This document shows, piece by piece, positions 57,877 through 64,000 of a DNA stretch of 64,000 nucleotides (the first letter of the stretch is position 1; every line of letters starts with the position of its first letter). Origin of the DNA: Chloroflexota bacterium (GTDB lineage: Bacteria; Chloroflexota; Anaerolineae; Aggregatilineales; Aggregatilineaceae); assembly GCA_012729765.1 (NCBI GenBank), contig JAAYCM010000143.1, positions 1 to 64,000 on the forward strand, in the 5' to 3' direction. The position numbers were made by a program, and so were the translations under genes. The notes below the pieces were generated by a model, which worked only from the letters and a program-made list of their open reading frames with translations, had not been told where the DNA came from and made no database searches.

Positions 57877-60546
57877 ATGAAAGTTCCGATCTCTTGGCTC
57901 AGGGACTATGTAGACATTCACCTCAGCGTCGAGGAGCTGGCCGAGCGCCTGACGCTGGCCGGACTCGAGGTGGGGAGCATTCGCTATATCGGCATTCCGC
58001 AGGGCGAGCCGCCCGAAGGCATGGTCATCCCGCCCTCGGACCATCTCGTCTGGGACCGTGAGAAGCTGGTCCTGGGCGCGATCCGCGAGGTCCGGGCGCA
58101 CCCCAACGCCGACCGGCTGGTCCTGGCGCTGGTCGATTATGGCGGCAGCGAGCTGGAGCAATGCGTCACCGGCGCGCCCAACCTGTTCGAGTATAAGGAT
58201 CAGGGGCCGCTCGACCCGCCGCTGCTCGCGCCCTTCGCCCACGAAGGGGCCGAGGTGATCGACGGGCACGCCGAGGGCGGCGCGCGCATGATCCTGGAAG
58301 AGCGCAAGCTGCGCGGCATCCCCAACCGCAGCATGGTTTGCTCCGAGAAGGAACTCGGCATCTCAGACGATCACGAGGGCATCCTGCTGCTGGACTGGGA
58401 CACGTTCCACCCGTTCGCGCCGGGCACGCCGCTGCAAGATGTGCTGGGTGACGCCGTGCTCGATATCGACATCCTGCCCAACGTCGCGCGCGCCTACAGC
58501 ATCGTCGGCGTGGCACGCGAGGTGGCCGCCCTCACCGGCGAAAAGCTGCGCCTGCCGTCGTTCGAGGTCCAGATGGACGGTGATCCGATCGAGGGACGCG
58601 CCGCGATCGAGATCCGCGAGCCGGAGCTAAACCCGCGTTTCTGCGCCGCGCTGATCCAGGACATCGAGATTCGCCCGTCGCCGCAGTGGATGCAGCACCG
58701 CCTGCGCCTGGCCGGGATGCGCCCGATCAACAACGTGGTGGACGCGACCAACTACGTGATGCTGGAACTGGGCCAGCCCCTGCACGCCTTCGACTACGAT
58801 ATTCTGGTCGAGCGCGCCGGGGGCAATCCGCCCACGATCATCACGCGCCTGCCCCAGCCCGGCGAGAAGCTGACGACACTCGACGGTGTGGAGCACGACC
58901 TGGAAGCGTTCAACCTGCTGGTGGCCGATACCGCCGGCGGGCTGAGTATCGCGGGTGTGATGGGCGGCCTGGAGAGCGAGGTGCAGGATGCCTTCGCCGA
59001 GCCGCTTGAGGCGATGGGCATTCCCCTGGCCGACAATGACGACCCCGAAACACTGCCGCACGGCAAAGCGTCGGTGCGCCGCCCCTCGACCGAAAATGTA
59101 CTGCTCGAAGCGGCCAACTGGGAGTTCATCAACGTCCGGCGCACGATGCAGAGCCAGAAGATGAACAGCGAGGCCGGGATTCGCTTCAGCCGGGGCGTGC
59201 ATCCGTCGCTGGCGCTGACCGGGCTGCTGCGCTGTGCCGAGGTGATGCGCCAGATCAGCGGGGGACGCGTGGCGCAGGGCGTGCTCGATGTCTACCCGCT
59301 GCCAGCCGAAACGGTGCGCGTCGAGCTGCCCTACCATGAGATCGACCGCCTGCTCGGCTTCACCATTCCACGCGCCGAGATCGTGCGGATTCTGCGCGCG
59401 CTGGAGTTCGAGGTCGAAGAAGTGGGCGACGTGCTGCACGTCACCGCGCCCGATACCCGCGTGGACATCGGCACCGGCCTGACCGGACAGGCCGATCTGG
59501 TCGAGGAGATCGCGCGCATCTACGGTTACGACCGCATCCCGAACACTGTGATCGCGGATATGCTGCCGCCCCAGCGCAACAACACCAGCCTGGAGCGCGA
59601 AGAGCGCGCACGCGATGCGCTGGTCAAGGCCGGACTGCGCGAGATCGTGACCTATCGCCTGACCACGCCGGAGCGCGAGGCGCTGCTCACCCCGGCGGGG
59701 CAGAAATCTGACTGGCCGGATGCGCCGTATGTCACGCTGGCGAACCCGATCTCGGCGGACAAATCCGTGATGCGCCATACGCTGCTGGCCGGACTGCTCG
59801 AAGTCGCGGCGGCCAACGCGCGCCACACCACGCGCCAGCGCCTGTTCGAGATCGGCAATATCTATCTGCCGCAGAACGGCCAGCCCCTACCCGACGAGCC
59901 GGTCCATCTCGGCATCCTGCTCACTGGCCCGCGTGACGTGCCGGGCTGGCAGGGTCAGCCCGATACCGGCGTGATGGACTTCTTCGATCTGAAGGGCGTG
60001 ATCGAGGCGCTGCTGGGCGATCTGCGCATCGAAGGTAAAGTCCGCTTCGAGCCAACCGAGCACAGCAGCTTCCATCCGGGGCGCGTCGCCCAGTTGAAGA
60101 TTGGCCGGCGCACGGTCGGCGTGCTGGGCGAGGTTCACCCGCTGGTGCGCCAGGCATACGGCTTCGGCCTGGACCTGGCACGCCCGATCCTGGCGGCGGA
60201 GCTTGATCTGGCCGCGCTGACCGCCGATATCCAGACTTTGCGTGACATCGCGGCGGTGCCGGCCCAGCCCGGCATCTATCAGGATATCGCGCTGGTGGTC
60301 GATGCCGATGTGCCCGCCGCCGAGGTCCACCGCGTGATCCTGGAGGCGGGCGGCGATCAGCTTGAGTCGGCCACGCTGTTCGATGTCTACCAGGGCGATC
60401 CGATCCCGGCGGGCAAGAAGAGTCTCGCCTACGCACTGATCTATCGCGCGCCGGACCGCACCCTGACCGATAAGGAAGTCGCCAAGACGCACGAGAAGAT
60501 CGCCAGGGCGGCCCAGAAGCGCCTCGGGGCCACGCTGCGGGCATAG
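57877..60546 (+). CDS. pheT: Phenylalanine-tRNA ligase beta subunit
   Basis: An 889-residue PheT. MKVPISWLRDYVDIHLSVEELAERLT opens the chain; an EMAP-like tRNA-binding domain follows (about 60-185, VLGAIREVRAHPNADRLVLALVD), then B3/B4 (MRPINNVVDATNYVMLELGQPLHAFD), B5 (DRLLGFTIPRAEIVRILRALEFEV), the catalytic-like fold (RIYGYDRIPNT, NPISADKSVMRHTLLAGLL) and the C-terminal FDX-ACB domain (PAQPGIYQDIALVVDADVPAAEV). It edits misacylated tRNA-Phe and forms the (alphabeta)2 enzyme with PheS. It is about 80-100 residues longer than typical. The ATG at 57877 is preceded by AGGAGAAATT. Confidence 0.97.
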   Translation: MKVPISWLRDYVDIHLSVEELAERLTLAGLEVGSIRYIGIPQGEPPEGMVIPPSDHLVWDREKLVLGAIREVRAHPNADRLVLALVDYGGSELEQCVTGAPNLFEYKDQGPLDPPLLAPFAHEGAEVIDGHAEGGARMILEERKLRGIPNRSMVCSEKELGISDDHEGILLLDWDTFHPFAPGTPLQDVLGDAVLDIDILPNVARAYSIVGVAREVAALTGEKLRLPSFEVQMDGDPIEGRAAIEIREPELNPRFCAALIQDIEIRPSPQWMQHRLRLAGMRPINNVVDATNYVMLELGQPLHAFDYDILVERAGGNPPTIITRLPQPGEKLTTLDGVEHDLEAFNLLVADTAGGLSIAGVMGGLESEVQDAFAEPLEAMGIPLADNDDPETLPHGKASVRRPSTENVLLEAANWEFINVRRTMQSQKMNSEAGIRFSRGVHPSLALTGLLRCAEVMRQISGGRVAQGVLDVYPLPAETVRVELPYHEIDRLLGFTIPRAEIVRILRALEFEVEEVGDVLHVTAPDTRVDIGTGLTGQADLVEEIARIYGYDRIPNTVIADMLPPQRNNTSLEREERARDALVKAGLREIVTYRLTTPEREALLTPAGQKSDWPDAPYVTLANPISADKSVMRHTLLAGLLEVAAANARHTTRQRLFEIGNIYLPQNGQPLPDEPVHLGILLTGPRDVPGWQGQPDTGVMDFFDLKGVIEALLGDLRIEGKVRFEPTEHSSFHPGRVAQLKIGRRTVGVLGEVHPLVRQAYGFGLDLARPILAAELDLAALTADIQTLRDIAAVPAQPGIYQDIALVVDADVPAAEVHRVILEAGGDQLESATLFDVYQGDPIPAGKKSLAYALIYRAPDRTLTDKEVAKTHEKIARAAQKRLGATLRA

Positions 60547-60557
60547 TATGCAATCCT

Positions 60558-60597
60558 GTAGGGGCGTAGAGCGACGATACGCCCCTACTCCGTCCCC
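60558..60597. repeat. GGGGCGTA palindromic repeat, copy 1
   Basis: GTAGGGGCGTA (60558-60568) and TACGCCCCTAC (60578-60588) form an 11-bp stem, followed by TCCGTCCC. 22 bases (60575-60596) are identical to 61312-61333 in the same orientation. It follows the pheT stop and may also end that transcript. Confidence 0.8.
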
Positions 60598-60663
60598 ATC
60601 CGATCACATCCTTCCCGGTCAGTGTATAATCAGGGCGACGGCCCAGCGTAAGGCGAGAAGTAT

Positions 60664-60963
60664 ATGCAAACCGTATTGAGCATCAATCTGATTACATCCG
60701 ACCCTAACGTGCGCGGCGGACGCCCCTGCGTAGCCGGGACGGGCGTGCGTGTCTCCGATGTCGCGCTCAGTATGCTCTTCCACGATCAAGCGCCGGGCGA
60801 GATCGCCGCGACCTACGGCATCTCGCTGGCTCAGGTCCATGCCGCACTGGCCTACTACTACGAGCACAAAGCGGAGCTTGACGAGGACATCCGGCGGCAG
60901 ATAGCGACCGCTCGCGAACTCAAGGAAAAGCGCGTTGGCAGCGGCGATTCGCTTCTATCTTGA
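60664..60963 (+). CDS. DUF433-type antitoxin (VapB45-like)
   Basis: A 99-residue protein: LITSDPNVRGGRPCVAGTGV, then ATYGISLAQVHAALAYYYEH and a charged C-terminal helix. DUF433 proteins are usually antitoxins of DUF5615 PIN-like toxins, and this one overlaps such a gene by 29 bp. The antitoxin would bind and neutralise the toxin and repress the promoter. ATG at 60664 has AGGCGAGA upstream. The pair is framed by two copies of the GGGGCGTA repeat. Confidence 0.87.
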   Translation: MQTVLSINLITSDPNVRGGRPCVAGTGVRVSDVALSMLFHDQAPGEIAATYGISLAQVHAALAYYYEHKAELDEDIRRQIATARELKEKRVGSGDSLLS

Positions 60964-61270
60964 TGAAAACGTCCCTATTGCCATTGCTGAACAGTTGCAG
61001 CGGCGCGGCATTGAAGCAGTGACCGCTCGCGATCTCCACGCTCTGGGCGACACAGACACCAATCATCTACGACGTGCCACCGAAATGGGCCACGTGTTGT
61101 GTACGCATGATGCGGACTATGTACAGTTGGCAGCATCAGGCGTTGAGCACGCGGGAATCGTGTTTGGACAGCAAGACCAACATGGTATCGGTGAGTGGGT
61201 CAAAGGGTTGGAACTGCTGCACGCTGTCTACACTGCTGACGACATGAGGAACCACATCGAGTACCTCTAG
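60935..61270 (+). CDS. DUF5615 PIN-like toxin
   Basis: A 111-residue protein with the DUF5615 start FYLDENVPIAIAEQLQRRGIE, then EMGHVLCTHDADYVQLAASG and HAGIVFGQQDQHG; the acidic LDEN and HDAD positions match the PIN-like nuclease core. The start is TTG at 60935 with AAGGA eight bases upstream. In related pairs it acts as an RNase toxin, but activity is not shown for this one. It overlaps the antitoxin by 29 bp, so the two are coupled. Confidence 0.85.
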   Translation: MAAAIRFYLDENVPIAIAEQLQRRGIEAVTARDLHALGDTDTNHLRRATEMGHVLCTHDADYVQLAASGVEHAGIVFGQQDQHGIGEWVKGLELLHAVYTADDMRNHIEYL

Positions 61271-61300
61271 CAGCATATCTATGCCTTGATCTGTCTCGCC

Positions 61301-61333
61301 GGGGCGTATGGCGATACGCCCCTACTCCGTCCC
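61301..61333. repeat. GGGGCGTA palindromic repeat, copy 2
   Basis: GGGGCGTAT (61301-61309) and ATACGCCCC (61314-61322) form a 9-bp hairpin with a 4-base loop, then TACTCCGTCCC as in copy 1. The last three codons and stop (61322-61324) of the convergent DUF4062 gene lie in its right half. Confidence 0.8.
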
Positions 61334-63172
61334 TTCCAGTTCTGCCAGGATCGCCAGAATATCTGGGCTAGCCTCATCCCCGGCCAAGCGCGCATACTCC
61401 CGCAGATCGGCCAGCGCGCGCTCGCGGTCGCCCTGGAAGTAGTAGAGCGCGCCGCGAATGCCATAGGCCAGCGCAAACTGCGGGTCCAGATCAATCGCGC
61501 GGTTTACATCGGCCAGCGCGTTCTCGAAATCCCCCCGGTCGGCATAGACCAGCGCCCGGTTGGCATACAGGTCGGCGTCGTCCGGCGCGAGTGCCAGCGC
61601 GTGGTTGTAATCATCGAGCGCCTGCGCCAGCAAGCCCTGATCGTGGTAGGCCAGCCCGCGATTCTGGTAGGCCGCCACATCGCCGGGATCAAGCTCCAGG
61701 ATACGCGTGTAATCGTCGATCGCCGCCCCCAACCGGCCCAGATCGTAGGCGGCCTCGGCGCGGCTGTGATAGGCGTTGATGTAGGCCGGATCGATGGCCA
61801 GGGCGCGATCGTAGTCCGCGATCGCCTGCTCGTACCGGCCCAGGCGGACATGGGTCAGCCCGCGATTGACGTAGCCCTCGGCCAGATCGGGATTGAGGCG
61901 CAGGGCTTCGTCATAGTCGGCCACCGCCTGATCATAGGCTTCCTGGAAGGCGTAGCAGTTGCCCCGGAAGAAGTAGAGCACGTAGGCGTGCAGATCGTCG
62001 GCCCGGCGCGGATCGAGCGCATCCGTTGCCAGCGAAAAGGAGCGCACCGCCCCATCGAGATCGTCCTCGAAGTAATGAAGCTGCCCGGCGGTCAGCCCCA
62101 GGATGTAATTGACGTCCATCCCCTCGTACAGGAACGCCTCGAAATTGTCGAGCTGGGCCGTCGAGACGCGGTATTCGCCTTCCGCCTCGAAGTCTACGAA
62201 ACCATCACGCGGCGTGATCTCATAGTGCGCGGTGACGCCGCCCGGTGCGGTGCGCCCATAGACGACCATCGTCGCGCCGTAGAGATCGCTCACCTGCTGC
62301 GCCTGGGCGCGATCGGCCAGCGGATGCCCGATCCCGATCACGCGCACGTCGCCCGCTTCGGCGGCGGCCTGTCGCAGCACTTCGAGCATATCGATCTCCG
62401 GCGTGAAGGCGCTGCCGCTGGTGCGCTCGAACGGCGCGACGACGACCACGATCTCCCCGGTACGGGCGGGATCGCCTTCGAGCGGGGTCGCGGTCGGCAG
62501 CAGAGTCGGCGTGGCGGTGGGTGTGGGAGTCCAGGCGGCGGCGGTCGCGGTCTGGTTCAGCGCGGCGACCGCCTGTGCCGTCGCCAGCCGCCCCACTGAA
62601 TCGTCATCATCCGGACGCGAAAGCACCACCGCCGCGCTGATCAGCGCCAGCAGTACAGCAATCAGGGACACGCTGCCGATCAGCAGCCGGCGCTGCTGCT
62701 GCCGCTCGCGCTGGACCCGCCCGGCATCGTGGGCGAGACTCTGCGACACTCTGGCGGCGAGCGACTCCGGCGTGGTGAAGGTGGCCCACACCTTTTCCCG
62801 CCCCACGCGCTGCTTGAAGGCGTCGAGTGCTGCCGCGTGCGCCGGGTCGCGTAGGGAGTCCGGCCAGGGATGGTCGGGATCGATCACGAACACGCGGCGC
62901 GGGATGCCCGCTTCTCCGGCCCAATCGTATTCCAGTTCGGTGATCGAGCGCGTGTGCTGGTGGGGAATGTAGCCGTAGCGGTGGGCATAGATGCCCACGA
63001 ACAAGTCGCAGTCCTGCACTTTCTGGTGGCAGGCCGCAACTGCGTCGGCGTCCATCGCCGGGAAGTGCTCCATCATTACCGGGTGCATGCCGAGCGCCAG
63101 GACGGCATCGCGCACGGCCTCACGATGCGCCTGCAGGTCCTGCGATGTCGAGCTGACGAATACGCGGAACAT
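61322..63172 (-). CDS. DUF4062-TPR membrane protein
   Basis: A 616-residue protein. Residues 1-130 match DUF4062, a TIR-like/Rossmannoid adaptor domain: FRVFVSSTSQDLQAHREAV, CDLFVGIYAHRYGYIPHQ, SITELEYDWA. A transmembrane helix (about 165-187, IGSVSLIAVLLALISAAVVL) and Thr/Pro linker follow, then a FlgO-like alpha/beta domain (about 215-320, VVVVAPFERTS, LYGATMVVYGRT) and about seven TPRs (about 390-600, AYQNRGLAYHDQGLLAQALDDY type). ATG at 63172 has AAGGA six bases upstream. DUF4062 occurs in STAND-type signalling and defence proteins; here there is no NTPase. The 3' end lies in a repeat beside the toxin-antitoxin pair. Confidence 0.8.
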   Translation of the reverse strand: MFRVFVSSTSQDLQAHREAVRDAVLALGMHPVMMEHFPAMDADAVAACHQKVQDCDLFVGIYAHRYGYIPHQHTRSITELEYDWAGEAGIPRRVFVIDPDHPWPDSLRDPAHAAALDAFKQRVGREKVWATFTTPESLAARVSQSLAHDAGRVQRERQQQRRLLIGSVSLIAVLLALISAAVVLSRPDDDDSVGRLATAQAVAALNQTATAAAWTPTPTATPTLLPTATPLEGDPARTGEIVVVVAPFERTSGSAFTPEIDMLEVLRQAAAEAGDVRVIGIGHPLADRAQAQQVSDLYGATMVVYGRTAPGGVTAHYEITPRDGFVDFEAEGEYRVSTAQLDNFEAFLYEGMDVNYILGLTAGQLHYFEDDLDGAVRSFSLATDALDPRRADDLHAYVLYFFRGNCYAFQEAYDQAVADYDEALRLNPDLAEGYVNRGLTHVRLGRYEQAIADYDRALAIDPAYINAYHSRAEAAYDLGRLGAAIDDYTRILELDPGDVAAYQNRGLAYHDQGLLAQALDDYNHALALAPDDADLYANRALVYADRGDFENALADVNRAIDLDPQFALAYGIRGALYYFQGDRERALADLREYARLAGDEASPDILAILAELEGTE

Positions 63173-63213
63173 CGGCGGTCCTTCCGGCTGGACCATCCGG
63201 ACGGGATATGAGC

Positions 63214-63219
63214 ATTATA
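63214..63219 (-). promoter_or_regulatory. Extended -10 promoter for the DUF4062-TPR gene
   Basis: On the minus strand TGATATAAT (TGn plus TATAAT at 63214-63219) lies about 42 bases before the ATG at 63172, in AT-rich sequence. No -35 is clear. Confidence 0.6.
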
Positions 63220-63232
63220 TCAATGTTTATTG

Positions 63233-63264
63233 TTATAAATAAAGCGGCCCCGTATGGGAGCCGC
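63233..63264 (-). terminator. Rho-independent terminator after the alpha/beta hydrolase gene
   Basis: On the minus strand GCGGCTCC and GGGGCCGC (8 bp with one G-U; 63257-63264 with 63244-63251) form a stem with a 5-base loop, followed by TTTATTTATAA. Confidence 0.75.
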
Positions 63265-63286
63265 CTGAATAGGTGAGTTGGGCCGG

Positions 63287-64000
63287 TCAGCCGGCGGTTG
63301 GTGTTGGGAGCGCCGCGCCGGGTGGGACACGCGCCGCGAGCCACTGCGCGATCTGGTCCAGCAGGCCGGGCTGCGCGTCGAACAGATCGGTGCCGTGCGC
63401 GGAGATGGGCACGATCACAAGCTGGTGATCGCCGCGCGCCAGGCTGCCCAGCGTCACGCTGTCCGCCGGGTTGTTGTTGTCGTTCTCCCCGGAGATGATC
63501 AACACCGGGCGCGCCCCCAGGCGGCCCATCGCCTCGGCGGTGGTGATGCCCTGCACGTCCAGGCCGGGGCTGAGCAGCACAGTCGCCGCGCAGCCGGAAG
63601 TCTCCGCGCACAGATTGAGGCCGAGATTCGCGCCGATCCCCGCGCCGATCACGATCAACTGGGAGCGATTCACCCCACTTAGCTCGCTCAGCATCGCCAG
63701 GGCGGCGCGCACGTCGTCCTGAGCCTGCCGCCAATCCGGCTGGCCGCCCGTCTCGCCATAGCCGCGCAGATCGACCGTCAAGACGGCATAGCCCGCCGCC
63801 TGCAAGCGCTCGGCCAGCAGCGTCCAACTGCCGCGATCACGGTCCTGCATCGGCAGCAGCAGCACCGCCGGGGCCGGGCGCGCGGCTGGACCGTAGAAGG
63901 TCGCCTGCAAGACCAGCCCATCCCCCGCCGTGATCATCATCGGGAGCTGGGCGGCGGTCGGCTGGGGCGTGATCGTCGGCCCCTGGGCATCCGGCTCGCC
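63287..64000 (-). CDS. Alpha/beta hydrolase-fold protein without nucleophile (5' end outside window)
   Basis: The frame is open to the right edge (238 residues seen). Residues upstream of the first ATG (63940) read GEPDAQGPTITPQPTAAQLP, a Pro/Thr-rich linker, so the real start, probably with a lipoprotein signal, is outside. The fold is clear: VLLLPMQDRDRGSW, LTVDLRGYGETGGQ, IVIGAGIGANLGL, LLSPGLDV, LIISGENDNNNPAD (Asp loop) and ISAHGTDLF (His). The nucleophile elbow is GAGIG, with Gly (codon at 63638-63640) where Ser or Cys is expected, so it is predicted inactive as a hydrolase. It ends in a Pro/Thr-rich tail. Confidence 0.75.
   Translation of the reverse strand, partial: GEPDAQGPTITPQPTAAQLPMMITAGDGLVLQATFYGPAARPAPAVLLLPMQDRDRGSWTLLAERLQAAGYAVLTVDLRGYGETGGQPDWRQAQDDVRAALAMLSELSGVNRSQLIVIGAGIGANLGLNLCAETSGCAATVLLSPGLDVQGITTAEAMGRLGARPVLIISGENDNNNPADSVTLGSLARGDHQLVIVPISAHGTDLFDAQPGLLDQIAQWLAARVPPGAALPTPTAG

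Overview
This is a GC-rich bacterial chromosomal window, tightly packed on both strands. It most likely comes from a Chloroflexota (Anaerolineae-like) genome. That is an inference from three things: lipoproteins with Pro/Thr/Ala-rich linkers, GAF-rich sensor kinases and GC-rich dispersed palindromes alongside a System I cytochrome c maturation cluster, and a T-box that controls pheS. No phage, plasmid, CRISPR array or rRNA is visible, and I recognised no tRNA.

Layout. 0-9 kb: partial acetyltransferase, a histidine ammonia-lyase with an unusual MIO triad, an SH3b-SGNH hydrolase, prs, two acetyltransferases, then a consensus promoter driving an unassigned structured leader ahead of a DUF4395-thioredoxin pair, and a SLOG-like (LSDAT) protein. 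9-19 kb: BON and TPR membrane proteins, an rRNA methyltransferase, the infC-rpmI-rplT operon (infC apparently starts at AUC) and a 1454-residue five-GAF histidine kinase. 19-31 kb: beta-CASP nuclease, secreted helical protein, rnd-corA, membrane HExxH protein, Gmad2 lipoprotein, a solitary DUF433 gene, and two M20 peptidase paralogues bracketing a metallophosphoesterase and a 2H phosphoesterase.

31-43 kb: a possibly leaderless lipoprotein gene, ssrA (tmRNA), and a nearly complete System I set read right to left as ccmE-F-H-G-I-like, a cytochrome c lipoprotein, then ccmA-B-C-D. CcmE carries CxxxY instead of HxxxY. The ccm products would mature the two c-type cytochromes in the window (37.6 kb and 44.7 kb). 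43-54 kb: mscL, a di-haem cytochrome with a perfect palindrome in its promoter region, a NifX-like protein with a His-rich insert, HNH nuclease, TlpA-PPC fusion, lipase, a poorly coding stretch with a small HTH gene, ubiA, rtcB and xdhC.

54-64 kb: a phenylalanine-type T-box leads into pheS, a CoxM-like orphan, map and pheT. After pheT comes a DUF433/DUF5615 toxin-antitoxin pair framed by two copies of one palindromic repeat, then a DUF4062-TPR protein and an alpha/beta hydrolase lacking its nucleophile. A GC-rich dispersed repeat of roughly 90-160 bp occurs six times between genes. The best candidates for something undescribed are the structured RNA near 7.0 kb, the dispersed repeat family, the DUF433/DUF5615 plus DUF4062-TPR neighbourhood, and the ccm variant. 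No complete new system is proven here.
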